A stretch of 64,000 nucleotides of DNA from Betaproteobacteria bacterium (GCA_025356395.1 JANXTA010000068.1:1-64000); one strand, 5' to 3'; positions 9,001-17,471 are shown, counted from the first letter of the stretch. Notes: generated from the letters alone by a model not told the origin. Numbers and translations: made by a program.

Positions 9001-9263
9001 CGCCGCTGGTCGTCGCGACCGGCGCCGGTGCTGGTTCGCGGCAGTCGATGGGAACCGGCGTGTTCGGCGGCATGATCTTCGCGACCTTCATCGCGCCGAT
9101 CTTCATCCCGCTGTTCTTCACGCTGCTGGCGCGTGATCCCAAGCCCAAGGAAGTCGCCGAGGCGCAACGCGCGAAGGAAGCGGCGCACCAGGCGATGCAC
9201 GCGGGCGAGGACGAGCAGGGCGATTCCAATGCGGGTGCAAAACCGGAGGGCGGTCATGCGTAA
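6009..9263 (+). CDS. RND efflux permease (AcrB/MexB, HAE1 family)
   Basis: A 1084-residue inner-membrane drug/proton antiporter. It has the standard layout: an N-terminal span MSKFFILRPIFASVIAIILV, a large periplasmic loop, six spans, a second loop and six more spans. The proton-relay Asp pair of helix 4 is at residues 411-412 (GIVVDDAIVVLENVER). The C-terminal half carries GLAAKNAILIVEFAEQ and RPIVMTSLAFVLGV. The length is slightly above AcrB (1049) because of a charged C-terminal tail rich in Ala, Glu and Lys. It overlaps the outer-membrane factor gene by 8 bases. Substrates are probably hydrophobic drugs or solvents, by analogy only. Confidence 0.95.
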   Translation: MSKFFILRPIFASVIAIILVLAGLVALKTLPIAQYPEIAPPSVTITATYPGASSETLSKTVAAPIEEQLSGIEHLLYFSSTSNSANGQVTITVTFEIGADGDKGQTDVNNRVQIANSRLPTEVQRQGVTVLKRSNDILFVATLQSDSDERPADILSVSNFVTINLLDEIKRVPGVADAINFVARDYSMRIWLNVEKMAQLGVTPADVQAAVTAQNNQYAAGRIGAEPSPKDQSLTYTVTTKGRLLEAEEFGNIVLRSSGPGGTLRVKDIARVELGAQSYDASSFIRERPGVPIGIFLQSGANALDVAKAVKARLDALKPSFPEGIVYSIPFDTTLFVKASITEVVHTFAIAAVLVVLVVFVFLQNWRATLIPAVAVPVSLIGTFAGLFLFGFSINTLTLFAMVLAIGIVVDDAIVVLENVERLMRDEKLTPTAAAIEAMREVQGAVVAIILVLCAVFIPVAFLGGIAGQLYKQFAVTVAIAVVLSGVVALTLTPALCAILLKHEEKEPSRYFRWFNKGFEKISGGYMHFVERGLRHRVVAMLIFGLVLVLVGLLFWRVPGSFVPAEDQGYIVSSVQLPDGASLRRTERTTKQLRDLIGNDEAIQDILTINGFDFIAGGNKTNAATIFFPLKDYSERKGTAQQLVGKVFGANGKIGDGLILAFNPPAIRGLGAAGGYEVYIQDRTSTANTTDLAKVMNDLIAALQKDPRLGAQNSFFRPTVPQLQVDVDRDKAIALGVSVSDAYAALQATMGSLYVNDFNLSGRTFRVQLQADSQFRSKPEDLGNVYVRSSTVGTQAVAGQSQIGITSNMIPLKAILNVKTVIGAEQLERYNGFLAAKIFGSGKPGVASGDAIKAVEEVAAKTLPQGYQIEWTAQAYQEKRTGNASIFAFGLAIIMVYLILAALYERWGLPAAVLLAVPFALAGALGFVFLRNMDNDIYFQIGLVVLIGLAAKNAILIVEFAEQALLEGQTRAEAALTAARLRFRPIVMTSLAFVLGVAPLVVATGAGAGSRQSMGTGVFGGMIFATFIAPIFIPLFFTLLARDPKPKEVAEAQRAKEAAHQAMHAGEDEQGDSNAGAKPEGGHA

Positions 9264-10728
9264 GCGCGAGCGAACGATCATGAAGACCATCACCGCCCAC
9301 CGGGGAGCCGTCGTCATCGGCGCGGCACTGGCGCTCGCCGGCTGTGCGGTCGGTCCCGACTACAAGCGCCCGGGCACGGCGCTGCCCGGCGACTTCAGCG
9401 CCGTCGCGCCGGTCGATCCGAACGCGGCGTCGATGACGATCGCCAGCGACTGGTGGAAGGTCTACAACGACTCACAGCTCACCGAGCTGGTCCATGCGTC
9501 GATCTCGAACAATCCCAACATCCGGCTCGCGATCGCCCGCGTCGACGAAGCGCGCGCCGCGCTGCGCGAGACCAACGCGGCCTTCTTCCCGTCGGTGGAC
9601 TACTCGGGCACCGGAGCCCGGGCCCGCGTCGGCGTCGCCGGCGGTGGGAAGACCACCACCACGACCGGCCGGGTCTTCTACGGCAACATCTACAACGCGC
9701 AGGCGGGCATCTCCTACGAGCTCGACCTGTGGGGCAAGCTGCGTCGCGCTTCCGAGTCATCGCAGGCCTCGCTGCTGGCAACGACCTATGCCCGCGACGT
9801 GACCACGCTGTCGCTGGCGAGCACCACCGCGCAGGCCTACTTCACGCTGCGCTCGCTCGACGCGCAGATCACGGTGACGCAGAACACGCTGCAAGCCGTG
9901 GGCGAGTCGCTCGACATCGCGAAGAAGCGACTGGACGCCGGCTACACGTCCGCGCTCGACTACGCGCAGGCCGATTCGCTGCGTGCGCAGACCCAGGTGC
10001 AACTGCGTGAACTGCGCCGTCAGCGTGCCGTGCAGGAACACCAGATCGGCAACCTCACCAGCAATCTTTCGTTGCGGATCGCAGCGGGGTCGAGTGACAG
10101 CCTGGCGGTGCCGATCAGCCCGCCGCCGGGATTGCCGTCGACGCTGCTCGAGCGTCGTCCCGACGTGGCGCGCGACGAGCAGTCGCTGGTCGCGGCCAAC
10201 GCCGAGATCGGCGTCGCCAAGGCCAATCTGTTCCCGACCTTCAGCCTGACGGGTGCCTACGGCGGCCAGAGCTTCGACCTGTCCGACCTCGTGAAGGCGC
10301 CGTTCCGCTTCTGGAACTTCGGCCTCGGCATCACGGGTCCGATCTTCGCGGGCGGCAAGTACATCGCCCGCCTCGATCAGGCGAAGGCGCGTGGCGACCA
10401 GCAGATCGCGACCTACCAGACCACCGTCGAAGGCGCGTTCAACGAAGTGGCCGATGCGTTGACCAACGTCAGCGAGAGCAACGCGGCCGAGGCCGAGGTG
10501 ATGACGCAGGTTCAGGCCGCACGCCGCACCCTGCGCCTGTCGAAGCTGCGCTACGACTCCGGTTACTCGGCCTATCTCGACGTGCTCGACGCGACACGCA
10601 CCGCGAACGCGGCGGAGCTGACGCTGGTGCAGAACCGCGCCTCGCGCCTCAACTACAGCGTCGACCTCGTCAAGGCGCTCGGCGGTGGCTGGACCGACGG
10701 CAAGCCGGCGTCGATCTCGAGTCGCTGA
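9256..10728 (+). CDS. RND outer-membrane factor lipoprotein (NodT/OprM family)
   Basis: A 490-residue outer-membrane channel that completes the tripartite pump. It has a lipobox LALAGC followed by AVGPDYKRP, the classic NodT/OprM N-terminus. Two OEP repeats follow, with ASDWWKVYNDSQLTELV at the start of the first, GYTSALDYAQADSLRAQTQ in the middle and RLSKLRYDSGYSAYLDVLDA near the end. The start at 9256 is backed by GGAGGG six bases upstream and overlaps the end of the permease gene, implying translational coupling. It is followed after only 13 bases by the first pqiA-type gene, so pump and pqi genes may share a transcript. Confidence 0.93.
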   Translation: MRKRERTIMKTITAHRGAVVIGAALALAGCAVGPDYKRPGTALPGDFSAVAPVDPNAASMTIASDWWKVYNDSQLTELVHASISNNPNIRLAIARVDEARAALRETNAAFFPSVDYSGTGARARVGVAGGGKTTTTTGRVFYGNIYNAQAGISYELDLWGKLRRASESSQASLLATTYARDVTTLSLASTTAQAYFTLRSLDAQITVTQNTLQAVGESLDIAKKRLDAGYTSALDYAQADSLRAQTQVQLRELRRQRAVQEHQIGNLTSNLSLRIAAGSSDSLAVPISPPPGLPSTLLERRPDVARDEQSLVAANAEIGVAKANLFPTFSLTGAYGGQSFDLSDLVKAPFRFWNFGLGITGPIFAGGKYIARLDQAKARGDQQIATYQTTVEGAFNEVADALTNVSESNAAEAEVMTQVQAARRTLRLSKLRYDSGYSAYLDVLDATRTANAAELTLVQNRASRLNYSVDLVKALGGGWTDGKPASISSR

Positions 10729-10741
10729 AGGGTCTGCACCC

Positions 10742-11410
10742 ATGGGCGACGACACGCGTACGGGAACCCGGAGCACGATGATCGCGTGCCCCGAATGCGA
10801 CGCGCTCCAGATGGAGCCGCGTCGCATCCCCCGCGGTACCAGCGTGTCGTGCTGGCGCTGCAGGACCGTGCTGATCCACGAGCCGCGCAAGGGCATCGAC
10901 TACGTCTTCTCGCTGATCGTCACCGGCTCGATCCTGTTCCTCATCGGCAACGCGTTCCCCCTCGTCTCGCTCGAGGCTGGCGGCAACGGCGTGACGACCA
11001 CGCTGCTCGGCGCGGTCCTGCACCTGTGGGGGCAGGACCTGCAGCTGGTGGCGGCGCTGGTGTTCGTGACGACCATCCTCGCGCCGGCCTTCGACCTCGC
11101 GGTGATGCTCTATCTCACGCTCGGCGTCCTGCGCGTCGACGCGGGACGCACCGCCGAGATGCCTCCATTCTCCGCAAAACTCCTGCGCGCAGTCCAGGTC
11201 GTGCGGCCGTGGGGCATGCTCGAAGTGTTCATGCTCGGCGCGCTGGTCTCGATCGTGAAGCTCGGCCAGATGGCGTCGGTCGTCGTCGGGCCCGCGCTGT
11301 ACTCGATCGGCGCGCTGATCCTCATCCTCGCCGCCGCCAACTCCGCGTTCAACCCGCGCGAGGTGTGGTCGCGACTGCCGATCCGCCAGGACGACGAGGT
11401 CGTCGCGTGA
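10742..11410 (+). CDS. pqiA: Paraquat-inducible protein A domain protein, first copy
   Basis: A 222-residue inner-membrane protein equal to one half of classical PqiA. It begins with a zinc-ribbon-like pair, CPEC at about residue 17 and CWRC at about residue 39, then has four hydrophobic spans including IVTGSILFLIGNAFPLVSLE. PqiA works with the MCE protein PqiB and lipoprotein PqiC to connect inner and outer membranes and support barrier function. In E. coli the two halves are one protein. Here the second half is a separate gene starting inside this stop codon (GTGA overlap). Confidence 0.88.
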   Translation: MGDDTRTGTRSTMIACPECDALQMEPRRIPRGTSVSCWRCRTVLIHEPRKGIDYVFSLIVTGSILFLIGNAFPLVSLEAGGNGVTTTLLGAVLHLWGQDLQLVAALVFVTTILAPAFDLAVMLYLTLGVLRVDAGRTAEMPPFSAKLLRAVQVVRPWGMLEVFMLGALVSIVKLGQMASVVVGPALYSIGALILILAAANSAFNPREVWSRLPIRQDDEVVA

Positions 11411-12228
11411 AGTCGGAAGCGATGACTGCGGCGATCGATGCCTGGCGGCGACGTGGCGTCCAGGCGCAGCCGACGACGGTCGATCCCGAAGAGGCCGGGT
11501 GGCTCGAGGCGGCCGCCGAGGCCCGGCGGCGCTACGGCGCCGTCACGGCACGCAGCGCTGGCCTGTATGCCTGTCCGTCGTGCGGCCTGCTGAGTGCGCA
11601 TCTCGATCGCGATGATCCAGCCACCGTGGCCGCGGTCGACGTGCCCGAGGAGGACGTGCGGATGCAGCCCGAATGTCCGCGCTGCGGCGAGCCGCTGCAC
11701 GCCCGCAAGCCGGCCAGCATCGCGAAGACCTGGGCGTACATCGTCTCCGCGTTCATCCTGTACATTCCTGCCAATGTTCTTCCGATCACCGACACGCGCA
11801 CGCTGTTCGACGAACAAACCGACACGATCTTCTCGGGCGTGGTCCATCTCTGGCAGTCCGGTTCGTGGCCGCTAGCGCTGCTGGTCTTCTTCGCGAGCAT
11901 CACGGTACCGGTGGCCAAGCTGATCGTGCTGACCGGGCTGACGATCTCGGTGCAGCGCGGCTCGCTGCGCAAGCCGGCGCAGCGCACCCGCCTGTATCGC
12001 ATCGTCGAGTTCATCGGACGCTGGTCGATGCTCGACATCTTCGCGGTCGCGATCCTCACGGCGCTGGTCCAGCTGAAGAGCCTTGCCGAAGTGACGGCCG
12101 GCCCAGCCGTGCTGGCCTTCGGCGCCGTCTGCGTGCTGACCATCCTCGCCTCGCACGCCTTCGACCCGCGCCTGATCTGGGATCCGATCGACGCGTCAGG
12201 TGCCGACCCGGATCTGGAAGATGACTGA
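11407..12228 (+). CDS. pqiA: Paraquat-inducible protein A domain protein, second copy
   Basis: A 273-residue membrane protein with the second PqiA domain. A soluble stretch of about 55 residues precedes a zinc ribbon (CPSC and CPRC, about 32 residues apart). Then come four spans beginning AYIVSAFILYIPANVLPITD, a motif diagnostic of PqiA. GTG at 11407 is used as start because it overlaps the previous stop by four bases; an ATG at 11422 would be the alternative. Its stop overlaps the pqiB start by eight bases, so the four pqi genes form a tightly coupled unit. Confidence 0.88.
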   Translation: MKSEAMTAAIDAWRRRGVQAQPTTVDPEEAGWLEAAAEARRRYGAVTARSAGLYACPSCGLLSAHLDRDDPATVAAVDVPEEDVRMQPECPRCGEPLHARKPASIAKTWAYIVSAFILYIPANVLPITDTRTLFDEQTDTIFSGVVHLWQSGSWPLALLVFFASITVPVAKLIVLTGLTISVQRGSLRKPAQRTRLYRIVEFIGRWSMLDIFAVAILTALVQLKSLAEVTAGPAVLAFGAVCVLTILASHAFDPRLIWDPIDASGADPDLEDD

Positions 12229-13996
12229 ACCCGAACGCCCCGACCCGGCCGTGGCTGCGTCATCGTCGACGCCGCTGGCGGCCGATGGCGGCATCCCCAA
12301 GGCACACGTCACGCGGCGCAAGCGTCGTCAGATCTCGCTGGTCTGGATCATCCCGATCGTCGCCGTCGTCATCGGCCTGTATCTCGTCCTGCATGCCTTG
12401 CGCACGCAGGGCCCGACCATCGAGATCCGCTTCAAGACGGCCGAGGGTATCGAGGCCGGCAAGACCAAGATCAAGTACAAGAACGTCGACATCGGGACGG
12501 TCCAGACCATCCGTCTCGGACCCGAGAAGACCGGCGTCGTCGTCACCGCGCAGATGACCCGCAACGCGACCGACCTGTTGGTCGAGGACACGCGCTTCTG
12601 GATCGTCAAGCCGCGCATCGCGGGCGGCCAGATCTCCGGACTGACGACGTTGCTGTCGGGCTCGTACATCGGGATGGACATCGGCAAGTCGTCCGAGTCG
12701 CAACGCGATTTCCTCGGGCTCGATACGCAGCCGTCCGTCACCACCGACGAGCCTGGCCGCGAGTTTCTGTTGCATGCGACCGACAGCGGCTCGCTCGACA
12801 TCGGATCGCCGGTGTTCTTCCGGCGCTTCCAGGTGGGTGAGGTCACCGTGGTCAGCCTCGACCCCGACGGCAAGGGCGTCACCGCGCGCGTCTTCATCCG
12901 CTCCCCGAACGAGAAGTACGTCACGCAGAACACTCGCTTCTGGCAGGCGAGCGGCATCGACGTGTCGATCGACGGCTCGGGTGTGAAGATCTCCACGCAG
13001 TCGCTGGCGTCCGTGGTGGTCGGCGGCATCGCCTTCCAGACGCCCACGACGGAACCGCCCGGCTCGGCGGCCGTGAACGACGCGGCCTTCAAGCTGTTCG
13101 ACGACGAGACGCTCGCGATGAAGCGTTCCGATGCGCAGCTCGAGAAGTACATCGCCTATTTCAGCGACTCGATCCGCGGCCTGAGCGTCGGGGCGCAGGT
13201 CGAGTTCCGTGGCTACGTGGTCGGCGAGGTCCGCTCGATCGAGATGGAGTTCGATCGCGAGACGCGCGAGTTCCGCTTCCCGGTCGAGTTCGCGCTGTTC
13301 CGCGACGTGCTGCCGGCGCGCATCGCACGCGCCGAGAAGAACGGCGTGCGCATCGACCCCGATGCGCTGTACGAACGTGCGATCCACAAGCGCGGGCTGC
13401 GCGCGCAGTTGCGTTCCGGCAACCTGCTGACCGGCACGAAGTTCCTGGCGCTCGACTTCATCAAGGGCGCCGCGCCGGTGCCGGACGGACCGGCCAAGGA
13501 CGCCAACGGCAATCGCATCATCCCGACGGTCGGCGGCAGCTTCGACGAACTGCAGGAGACGCTGTCGAGCATCGCGAAGAAGATCGACAAGATTCCGTTC
13601 GACCAGCTCGCCACCGAGATCCGTCGCAGCCTGCAGGAGTTGCAGACCACGCTGAAGGGCACGGACAAGCTGCTGACCAACGTCAACGACAACGTTGCGC
13701 CCGAGATCATGGCCACGCTCAGCGAGGTGAAGAAGACGATGAAGAGTGCCAACGAGGTGCTGCTGTCGACCGATTCGCCGATCCAGCAGGACCTGCGCGG
13801 CACGCTGATGGAACTCAATCGCGCGTCGGCGTCGCTGCGGCTGCTGACCGACTACCTGCAGCGTCATCCCGAGTCGCTGTTGCGCGGCAAGGCGCCCGAT
13901 GCGCCGTTCGGCGACAACATCCCGAAGACGCCGGCCGGAGCCGTTCCGCTCACGCCGTCGGCAGCGCCCAAGGTCAACCCGGAGGTCACCCGATGA
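12221..13996 (+). CDS. pqiB: PqiB-type MCE protein (intermembrane lipid transport)
   Basis: A 591-residue inner-membrane-anchored protein. One span (SLVWIIPIVAVVIGLYLVLH, about residues 40-60) is followed by three MCE/MlaD domains, recognisable by GPTIEIRFKTAEGIEAGKTK, LHATDSGSLDIGSPVFFRR and GLSVGAQVEFRGYVVGEV. A long helical C-terminal part follows (ETLSSIAKKIDKIPFDQLAT), which in E. coli PqiB forms a needle-like channel toward the outer membrane. The length is close to E. coli PqiB (546). It sits between the two pqiA genes and pqiC with overlapping start and stop codons. Confidence 0.94.
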   Translation: MTEPERPDPAVAASSSTPLAADGGIPKAHVTRRKRRQISLVWIIPIVAVVIGLYLVLHALRTQGPTIEIRFKTAEGIEAGKTKIKYKNVDIGTVQTIRLGPEKTGVVVTAQMTRNATDLLVEDTRFWIVKPRIAGGQISGLTTLLSGSYIGMDIGKSSESQRDFLGLDTQPSVTTDEPGREFLLHATDSGSLDIGSPVFFRRFQVGEVTVVSLDPDGKGVTARVFIRSPNEKYVTQNTRFWQASGIDVSIDGSGVKISTQSLASVVVGGIAFQTPTTEPPGSAAVNDAAFKLFDDETLAMKRSDAQLEKYIAYFSDSIRGLSVGAQVEFRGYVVGEVRSIEMEFDRETREFRFPVEFALFRDVLPARIARAEKNGVRIDPDALYERAIHKRGLRAQLRSGNLLTGTKFLALDFIKGAAPVPDGPAKDANGNRIIPTVGGSFDELQETLSSIAKKIDKIPFDQLATEIRRSLQELQTTLKGTDKLLTNVNDNVAPEIMATLSEVKKTMKSANEVLLSTDSPIQQDLRGTLMELNRASASLRLLTDYLQRHPESLLRGKAPDAPFGDNIPKTPAGAVPLTPSAAPKVNPEVTR

Positions 13997-14637
13997 AGCG
14001 CGTTCGACTCGAGTCCCTGATGGCGCGCGGGGCGAGCGTGATGCTCGTGGTCGCGCTGGCGGGATGCGCCGGCTCGAACACGCCGGAGAACTTCTTCGTG
14101 CTCAACGACGGCGCGATCGTGCCGTCGACGGCGCCGGCCGACGCCCAGTCGCTGCCGGGCATCGTGGTCAGCGCGGTGACGGTCCCCGAGCTGGTGGACC
14201 GGCCGCAGATCGTCACGCGCGACTCGAGCAATCGGGTCATCGTGTCCGAGCAGAACCTGTGGGCCGAGCCGGTTCGCAGCGGCATCGCCCGCACGCTGGC
14301 GACGCGTCTTTCGCGGGCGCTGAGCGAGGCGGGGCAACCGGCGCAGGTCGGCGCCTACCCGCAGACCTCGATCGCCAACCCGGCCCTGCGCATCACCGTC
14401 GACGTGATCCGCTTCGATGCGGTCCCGAACGGCGAGGCGGTGATCGAGGCGCTGTGGAGCATCCGTCGGCCTGCCGATGGCTTGGTGCGCACGGGACGCG
14501 TTCTCGCGTGGTCGCCGATCTCCGGGACCAGCTACGAAGCCATCGTCCAGTCGTGGAACGAGGTTCTGCGGATGATGGACCGCGACATCACCGCGGCGGT
14601 CCTGCAGGTGGGGACCGCTGCCGTGCCGGCGCGCTGA
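13993..14637 (+). CDS. pqiC: PqiC-type outer-membrane lipoprotein
   Basis: A 214-residue lipoprotein with lipobox ALAGC (Cys at about residue 26) and the ABC-type transport auxiliary (PqiC/YmbA) domain. Typical elements are NFFVLNDG early, VVSAVTVPELVDRPQIVTR in the first third and the conserved WAEPV motif about 100 residues in. PqiC is held in the outer membrane and receives the tip of the PqiB channel. The ATG overlaps the pqiB stop by four bases. It ends one base before the convergent AhpD-like gene. Confidence 0.92.
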   Translation: MKRVRLESLMARGASVMLVVALAGCAGSNTPENFFVLNDGAIVPSTAPADAQSLPGIVVSAVTVPELVDRPQIVTRDSSNRVIVSEQNLWAEPVRSGIARTLATRLSRALSEAGQPAQVGAYPQTSIANPALRITVDVIRFDAVPNGEAVIEALWSIRRPADGLVRTGRVLAWSPISGTSYEAIVQSWNEVLRMMDRDITAAVLQVGTAAVPAR

Positions 14638-14638
14638 T

Positions 14639-15295
14639 TCACTTCGTCGACATCGGCTGCGGCGTCGCCCAGTCCTCGACCGGCGTGCCCAGCGTGTTGA
14701 GATACCAGCTGATGATGTTGTACTGACCGGTCGTCACGACCACGTCCATCAGCTGCTTCTCGTCGTAGCGCGTCTTCAGCACCGACCACACCGCGTCGTC
14801 GACGAAGGATTTCGTGCGCAGCTGATCGACGGCCCGCAGCAACGCGATGCTGAAGGTGTCGAGTCCCGGCGCATCGGGACCCGTCTTGACGCGCTCGATG
14901 TCCAGGTCGGTGAAGCCGATGCCCCTGGCGACGCGCACGTGCTGCGTGAACTCGTATTGCGACTGGTTGAGCCAGCCGATGCGCAGGATCAGCAGCTCGC
15001 GGTCGCGCGGCGGCAGTGTCGAGGTCCGCAGCACGTAGTACGCGAACGGCTGCCACGCCTCTGCGAGTCGCGGGTTGACCGTGAACGTGCGCACGACGTT
15101 GAGCCGCGACAGCGACGGCTCCTGGGCATCGAGGAACTTCTTCTGTTCGGCGGTCGCGGACTCCGGGGTCACGGGCACGACGCGAGGGGTCTGCATCGCC
15201 TCGGGCCTGCCGAGCGTCGGACCGGCCGCACAACCGACGAGGCCCATCAGAGGAAGCGCCGCGAGTACGGCGCGCACGATGGTGCGGTGTTGCAT
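14639..15295 (-). CDS. AhpD-like (carboxymuconolactone decarboxylase family) lipoprotein
   Basis: A 218-residue exported protein. The N-terminus has a lipoprotein signal (lipobox GLVGC, Cys at about residue 22), and the rest is an AhpD-like alpha-helical domain. Family features are RDRELLILRIGWLNQSQYEF followed by TQHVRVARGIG. The usual peroxidatic CxxC of AhpD is absent; Glu and His of YEFTQHV remain, as in carboxymuconolactone-decarboxylase-type paralogues. Such proteins are usually cytoplasmic, so surface or periplasmic anchoring is unusual. ATG 15295 is chosen because it places the signal at the N-terminus. It follows the exported cupin gene by 70 bases and may share its transcript. Confidence 0.78.
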   Translation of the reverse strand: MQHRTIVRAVLAALPLMGLVGCAAGPTLGRPEAMQTPRVVPVTPESATAEQKKFLDAQEPSLSRLNVVRTFTVNPRLAEAWQPFAYYVLRTSTLPPRDRELLILRIGWLNQSQYEFTQHVRVARGIGFTDLDIERVKTGPDAPGLDTFSIALLRAVDQLRTKSFVDDAVWSVLKTRYDEKQLMDVVVTTGQYNIISWYLNTLGTPVEDWATPQPMSTK

Positions 15296-15365
15296 GAAAG
15301 GTCTCCGGATGGTGGCGAACGAGGAGGCGCGATCCGTGCTGTGGATGCGCCGTCGCAGGGCGGGC

Positions 15366-15863
15366 CTACTTGAGCTTGTGCGGCTTGCCGAAATCACCCT
15401 CGGCGGGCACCAGCGTCGTCGTCTTGCTCGGGCCGATACCGATGATCTGCACGATCACCTCCTCGTCCTTCGCGCCGTCGAAGTGCACCGCCTTGGCCGG
15501 GTGCCGCATGAAGCTGCCGGTCGGCAGGCCCACGGTCTTGGCGGGATCCCAGTCGGCATCGGTGCCGGTGTACCAGGTGCCCTTGACGACCACGACGAAG
15601 CGGTCCTCGTCGTGGAAGTGTGGCGAACTCATGATGCCCGGCGGAAACTTGGCGCGGATGACGTAGATGCCCGGCTTGCTCGGATCGCCCGAGATGGCTG
15701 CGAACTGGACGCCGCGGCCATTCGGGACGTCCTTCCACACGATCTGGTCGGGGGTAACGCGCTCGAAGCCGGCCGCGTCGGTTTCCGCGAAGCCAAGCGA
15801 TGGTGCAGCCAGCAACGGGGCCATACAAAGGCAGGCCAGCGCGAGGCCGCGATGGATCTTCAT
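15366..15863 (-). CDS. exported cupin-domain protein
   Basis: A 165-residue protein with a Sec signal peptide (MKIHRGLALACLCMAPLLAA, cleavage near SLGFA-ET) and a single cupin barrel. Probable metal-binding residues are the two His and Glu/Asp in SSPHFHDEDRF; a later His is in KAVHFDG. The second motif (FMRHPAKAVHF) fits the ChrR/cupin-7-like group. The substrate is unknown. A GGAGAC ribosome site precedes ATG 15863. The partner downstream is the AhpD-like lipoprotein, suggesting a joint periplasmic oxidation or detoxification role, which is inference only. Confidence 0.8.
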   Translation of the reverse strand: MKIHRGLALACLCMAPLLAAPSLGFAETDAAGFERVTPDQIVWKDVPNGRGVQFAAISGDPSKPGIYVIRAKFPPGIMSSPHFHDEDRFVVVVKGTWYTGTDADWDPAKTVGLPTGSFMRHPAKAVHFDGAKDEEVIVQIIGIGPSKTTTLVPAEGDFGKPHKLK

Positions 15864-15947
15864 GGTCGTCTCCTGAGTTCTTGTCGGCACCCGCATGGCA
15901 TCGATGATGATGACGCGTGCGGGGTCGATAATAACCAGAGGCCGGCT

Positions 15948-17471
15948 TCACAACGCGCGCCGGTATCCGATCGCCTCGCCGACATCGGCCGCCGCGACCC
16001 TCTCGCGTCCGTCGAGATCCGCGATCGTGCGGGCGATCTTGAGCACCCGGTGATAGGCGCGCGCCGACCACCCGAGCTTCGTCAGCGCCGTCTGCAGCAG
16101 CCGCGCGCCGTCGTCGTCGGGCTTGCAGCGATCGTCGATCGCGCGGCCTTCGAGCAACGCGTTCGCCGAGCCCTGGCGCGCCAGCTGCAGGTCGCGCGCA
16201 ATCGTCACGCGCGCTGCGATGACGGCGCTGGTCTCGCCGATCGCGGCTGACGCGATCTCGGCTTCGCCCAGCGCGGGCACTTCGATCTGCAGGTCGATGC
16301 GATCGAGCAGGGGACCCGAGATGCGATCGCGATAACGCTTGACGGTGTCGGGCGTGCAGCGGCAAGTGCGGGTCGGATGACCGAGGTAGCCACAGGGGCA
16401 GGGATTCATCGCGGCGATCAATTGAAAGCGCGCCGGGAAGTCGGCCTGCCGCGCGGCGCGCGAGATCGTAATGTGGCCCGACTCGAGCGGCTCGCGCAGG
16501 ACCTCGAGGACGCGTCGGTCGAACTCGGGTAGCTCGTCAAGGAACAGCACGCCGTGATGCGCGAGCGAGATCTCGCCGGGGCGCGGCACGCTGCCGCCGC
16601 CCACCAGCGCCACCCCCGACGCCGTGTGATGCGGCGCGCGATAAGGACGCACGCGCCAGGCATCGACCTCGAAACGACCGGCCAGGCTCGCCAGCGCCGC
16701 GCTCTCGAGCGCCTCGTGCGTCGTCATCTTCGGCAGCAGGCCGGGAAAGCGGGCGGCCAGCATCGACTTGCCGGTGCCGGGTGGCCCGATCATCAGCAGG
16801 CTGTGATGGCCGGCCGCAGCGATCTCCAGCGCCCGCTTGGCGCCGGCCTGGCCCTTGACGTCGCTCAGGTCGCGGACCTGGCTCGTGCTGCGCGGCTGCT
16901 CGGTCATGCGTTGCTGCGGCAGCAGCGTCTGCCCGGTCAGGTGGGCGCACACGTCGAGCAAGGAAGCCGCCGGGTGGACGCGGATGTCGTCGCACAGCGC
17001 GGCCTCGATCGCCGACTCGACCGGCAGGATGAAGCCGCGACGCGATGTACCGGACGTCAGCGGTCGACGGGTCATCGCATGGGTCATCGCCAGCGCACCG
17101 CGGATCGGACGCAGCGCGCCCGACAGCGACAGTTCGCCGGCGTATTCGAAGTCGTCGATGCGGTTCACCGGCAACTGTCCGGAGGCGACCAGGATACCGA
17201 TGGCGATGGGCAGGTCGAAGCGTCCCGATTCCTTGGGCAGGTCAGCGGGTGCGAGGTTGACGGTGATGCGCCGCGCCGGCAGTTCGAACCGCGCGTTGAG
17301 GATCGCCGCGCGGACACGGTCGCGGCTCTCCTTCACCTCGGTCTCGGCGAGCCCGACGATGTTGAAGTGCGGTAGCCCGCCGGTGAGATGGACCTCGACG
17401 ATGACCTCGGGCGCGTCCATGCCGGCGAGGGCGCGGCTGCGGACGATGGCGAGCGAGAGCGAGGCGGTCAT
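15948..17471 (-). CDS. comM: YifB/ComM family Mg-chelatase-like AAA+ ATPase
   Basis: A 507-residue AAA+ helicase. ComM promotes branch migration during natural transformation in Vibrio and relatives; many non-competent bacteria also keep it. The N-terminal ribosomal-S5-like domain (LAIVRSRALAGMDAPEV, VNLAPADLPKESGRFDLPIA) is followed by the ATPase with Walker A IGPPGTGKSMLAARFPGLLP and Walker B GVLFLDELPEF. The Cys-rich NPCPCGYLGHPTRTCRC segment and the SGPLLDRIDLQIEVP motif come next. The start at 17471 matches the family N-terminus. In related genomes ubiK is the usual neighbour; here a foreign-looking gene separates the two. Confidence 0.93.
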   Translation of the reverse strand: MTASLSLAIVRSRALAGMDAPEVIVEVHLTGGLPHFNIVGLAETEVKESRDRVRAAILNARFELPARRITVNLAPADLPKESGRFDLPIAIGILVASGQLPVNRIDDFEYAGELSLSGALRPIRGALAMTHAMTRRPLTSGTSRRGFILPVESAIEAALCDDIRVHPAASLLDVCAHLTGQTLLPQQRMTEQPRSTSQVRDLSDVKGQAGAKRALEIAAAGHHSLLMIGPPGTGKSMLAARFPGLLPKMTTHEALESAALASLAGRFEVDAWRVRPYRAPHHTASGVALVGGGSVPRPGEISLAHHGVLFLDELPEFDRRVLEVLREPLESGHITISRAARQADFPARFQLIAAMNPCPCGYLGHPTRTCRCTPDTVKRYRDRISGPLLDRIDLQIEVPALGEAEIASAAIGETSAVIAARVTIARDLQLARQGSANALLEGRAIDDRCKPDDDGARLLQTALTKLGWSARAYHRVLKIARTIADLDGRERVAAADVGEAIGYRRAL

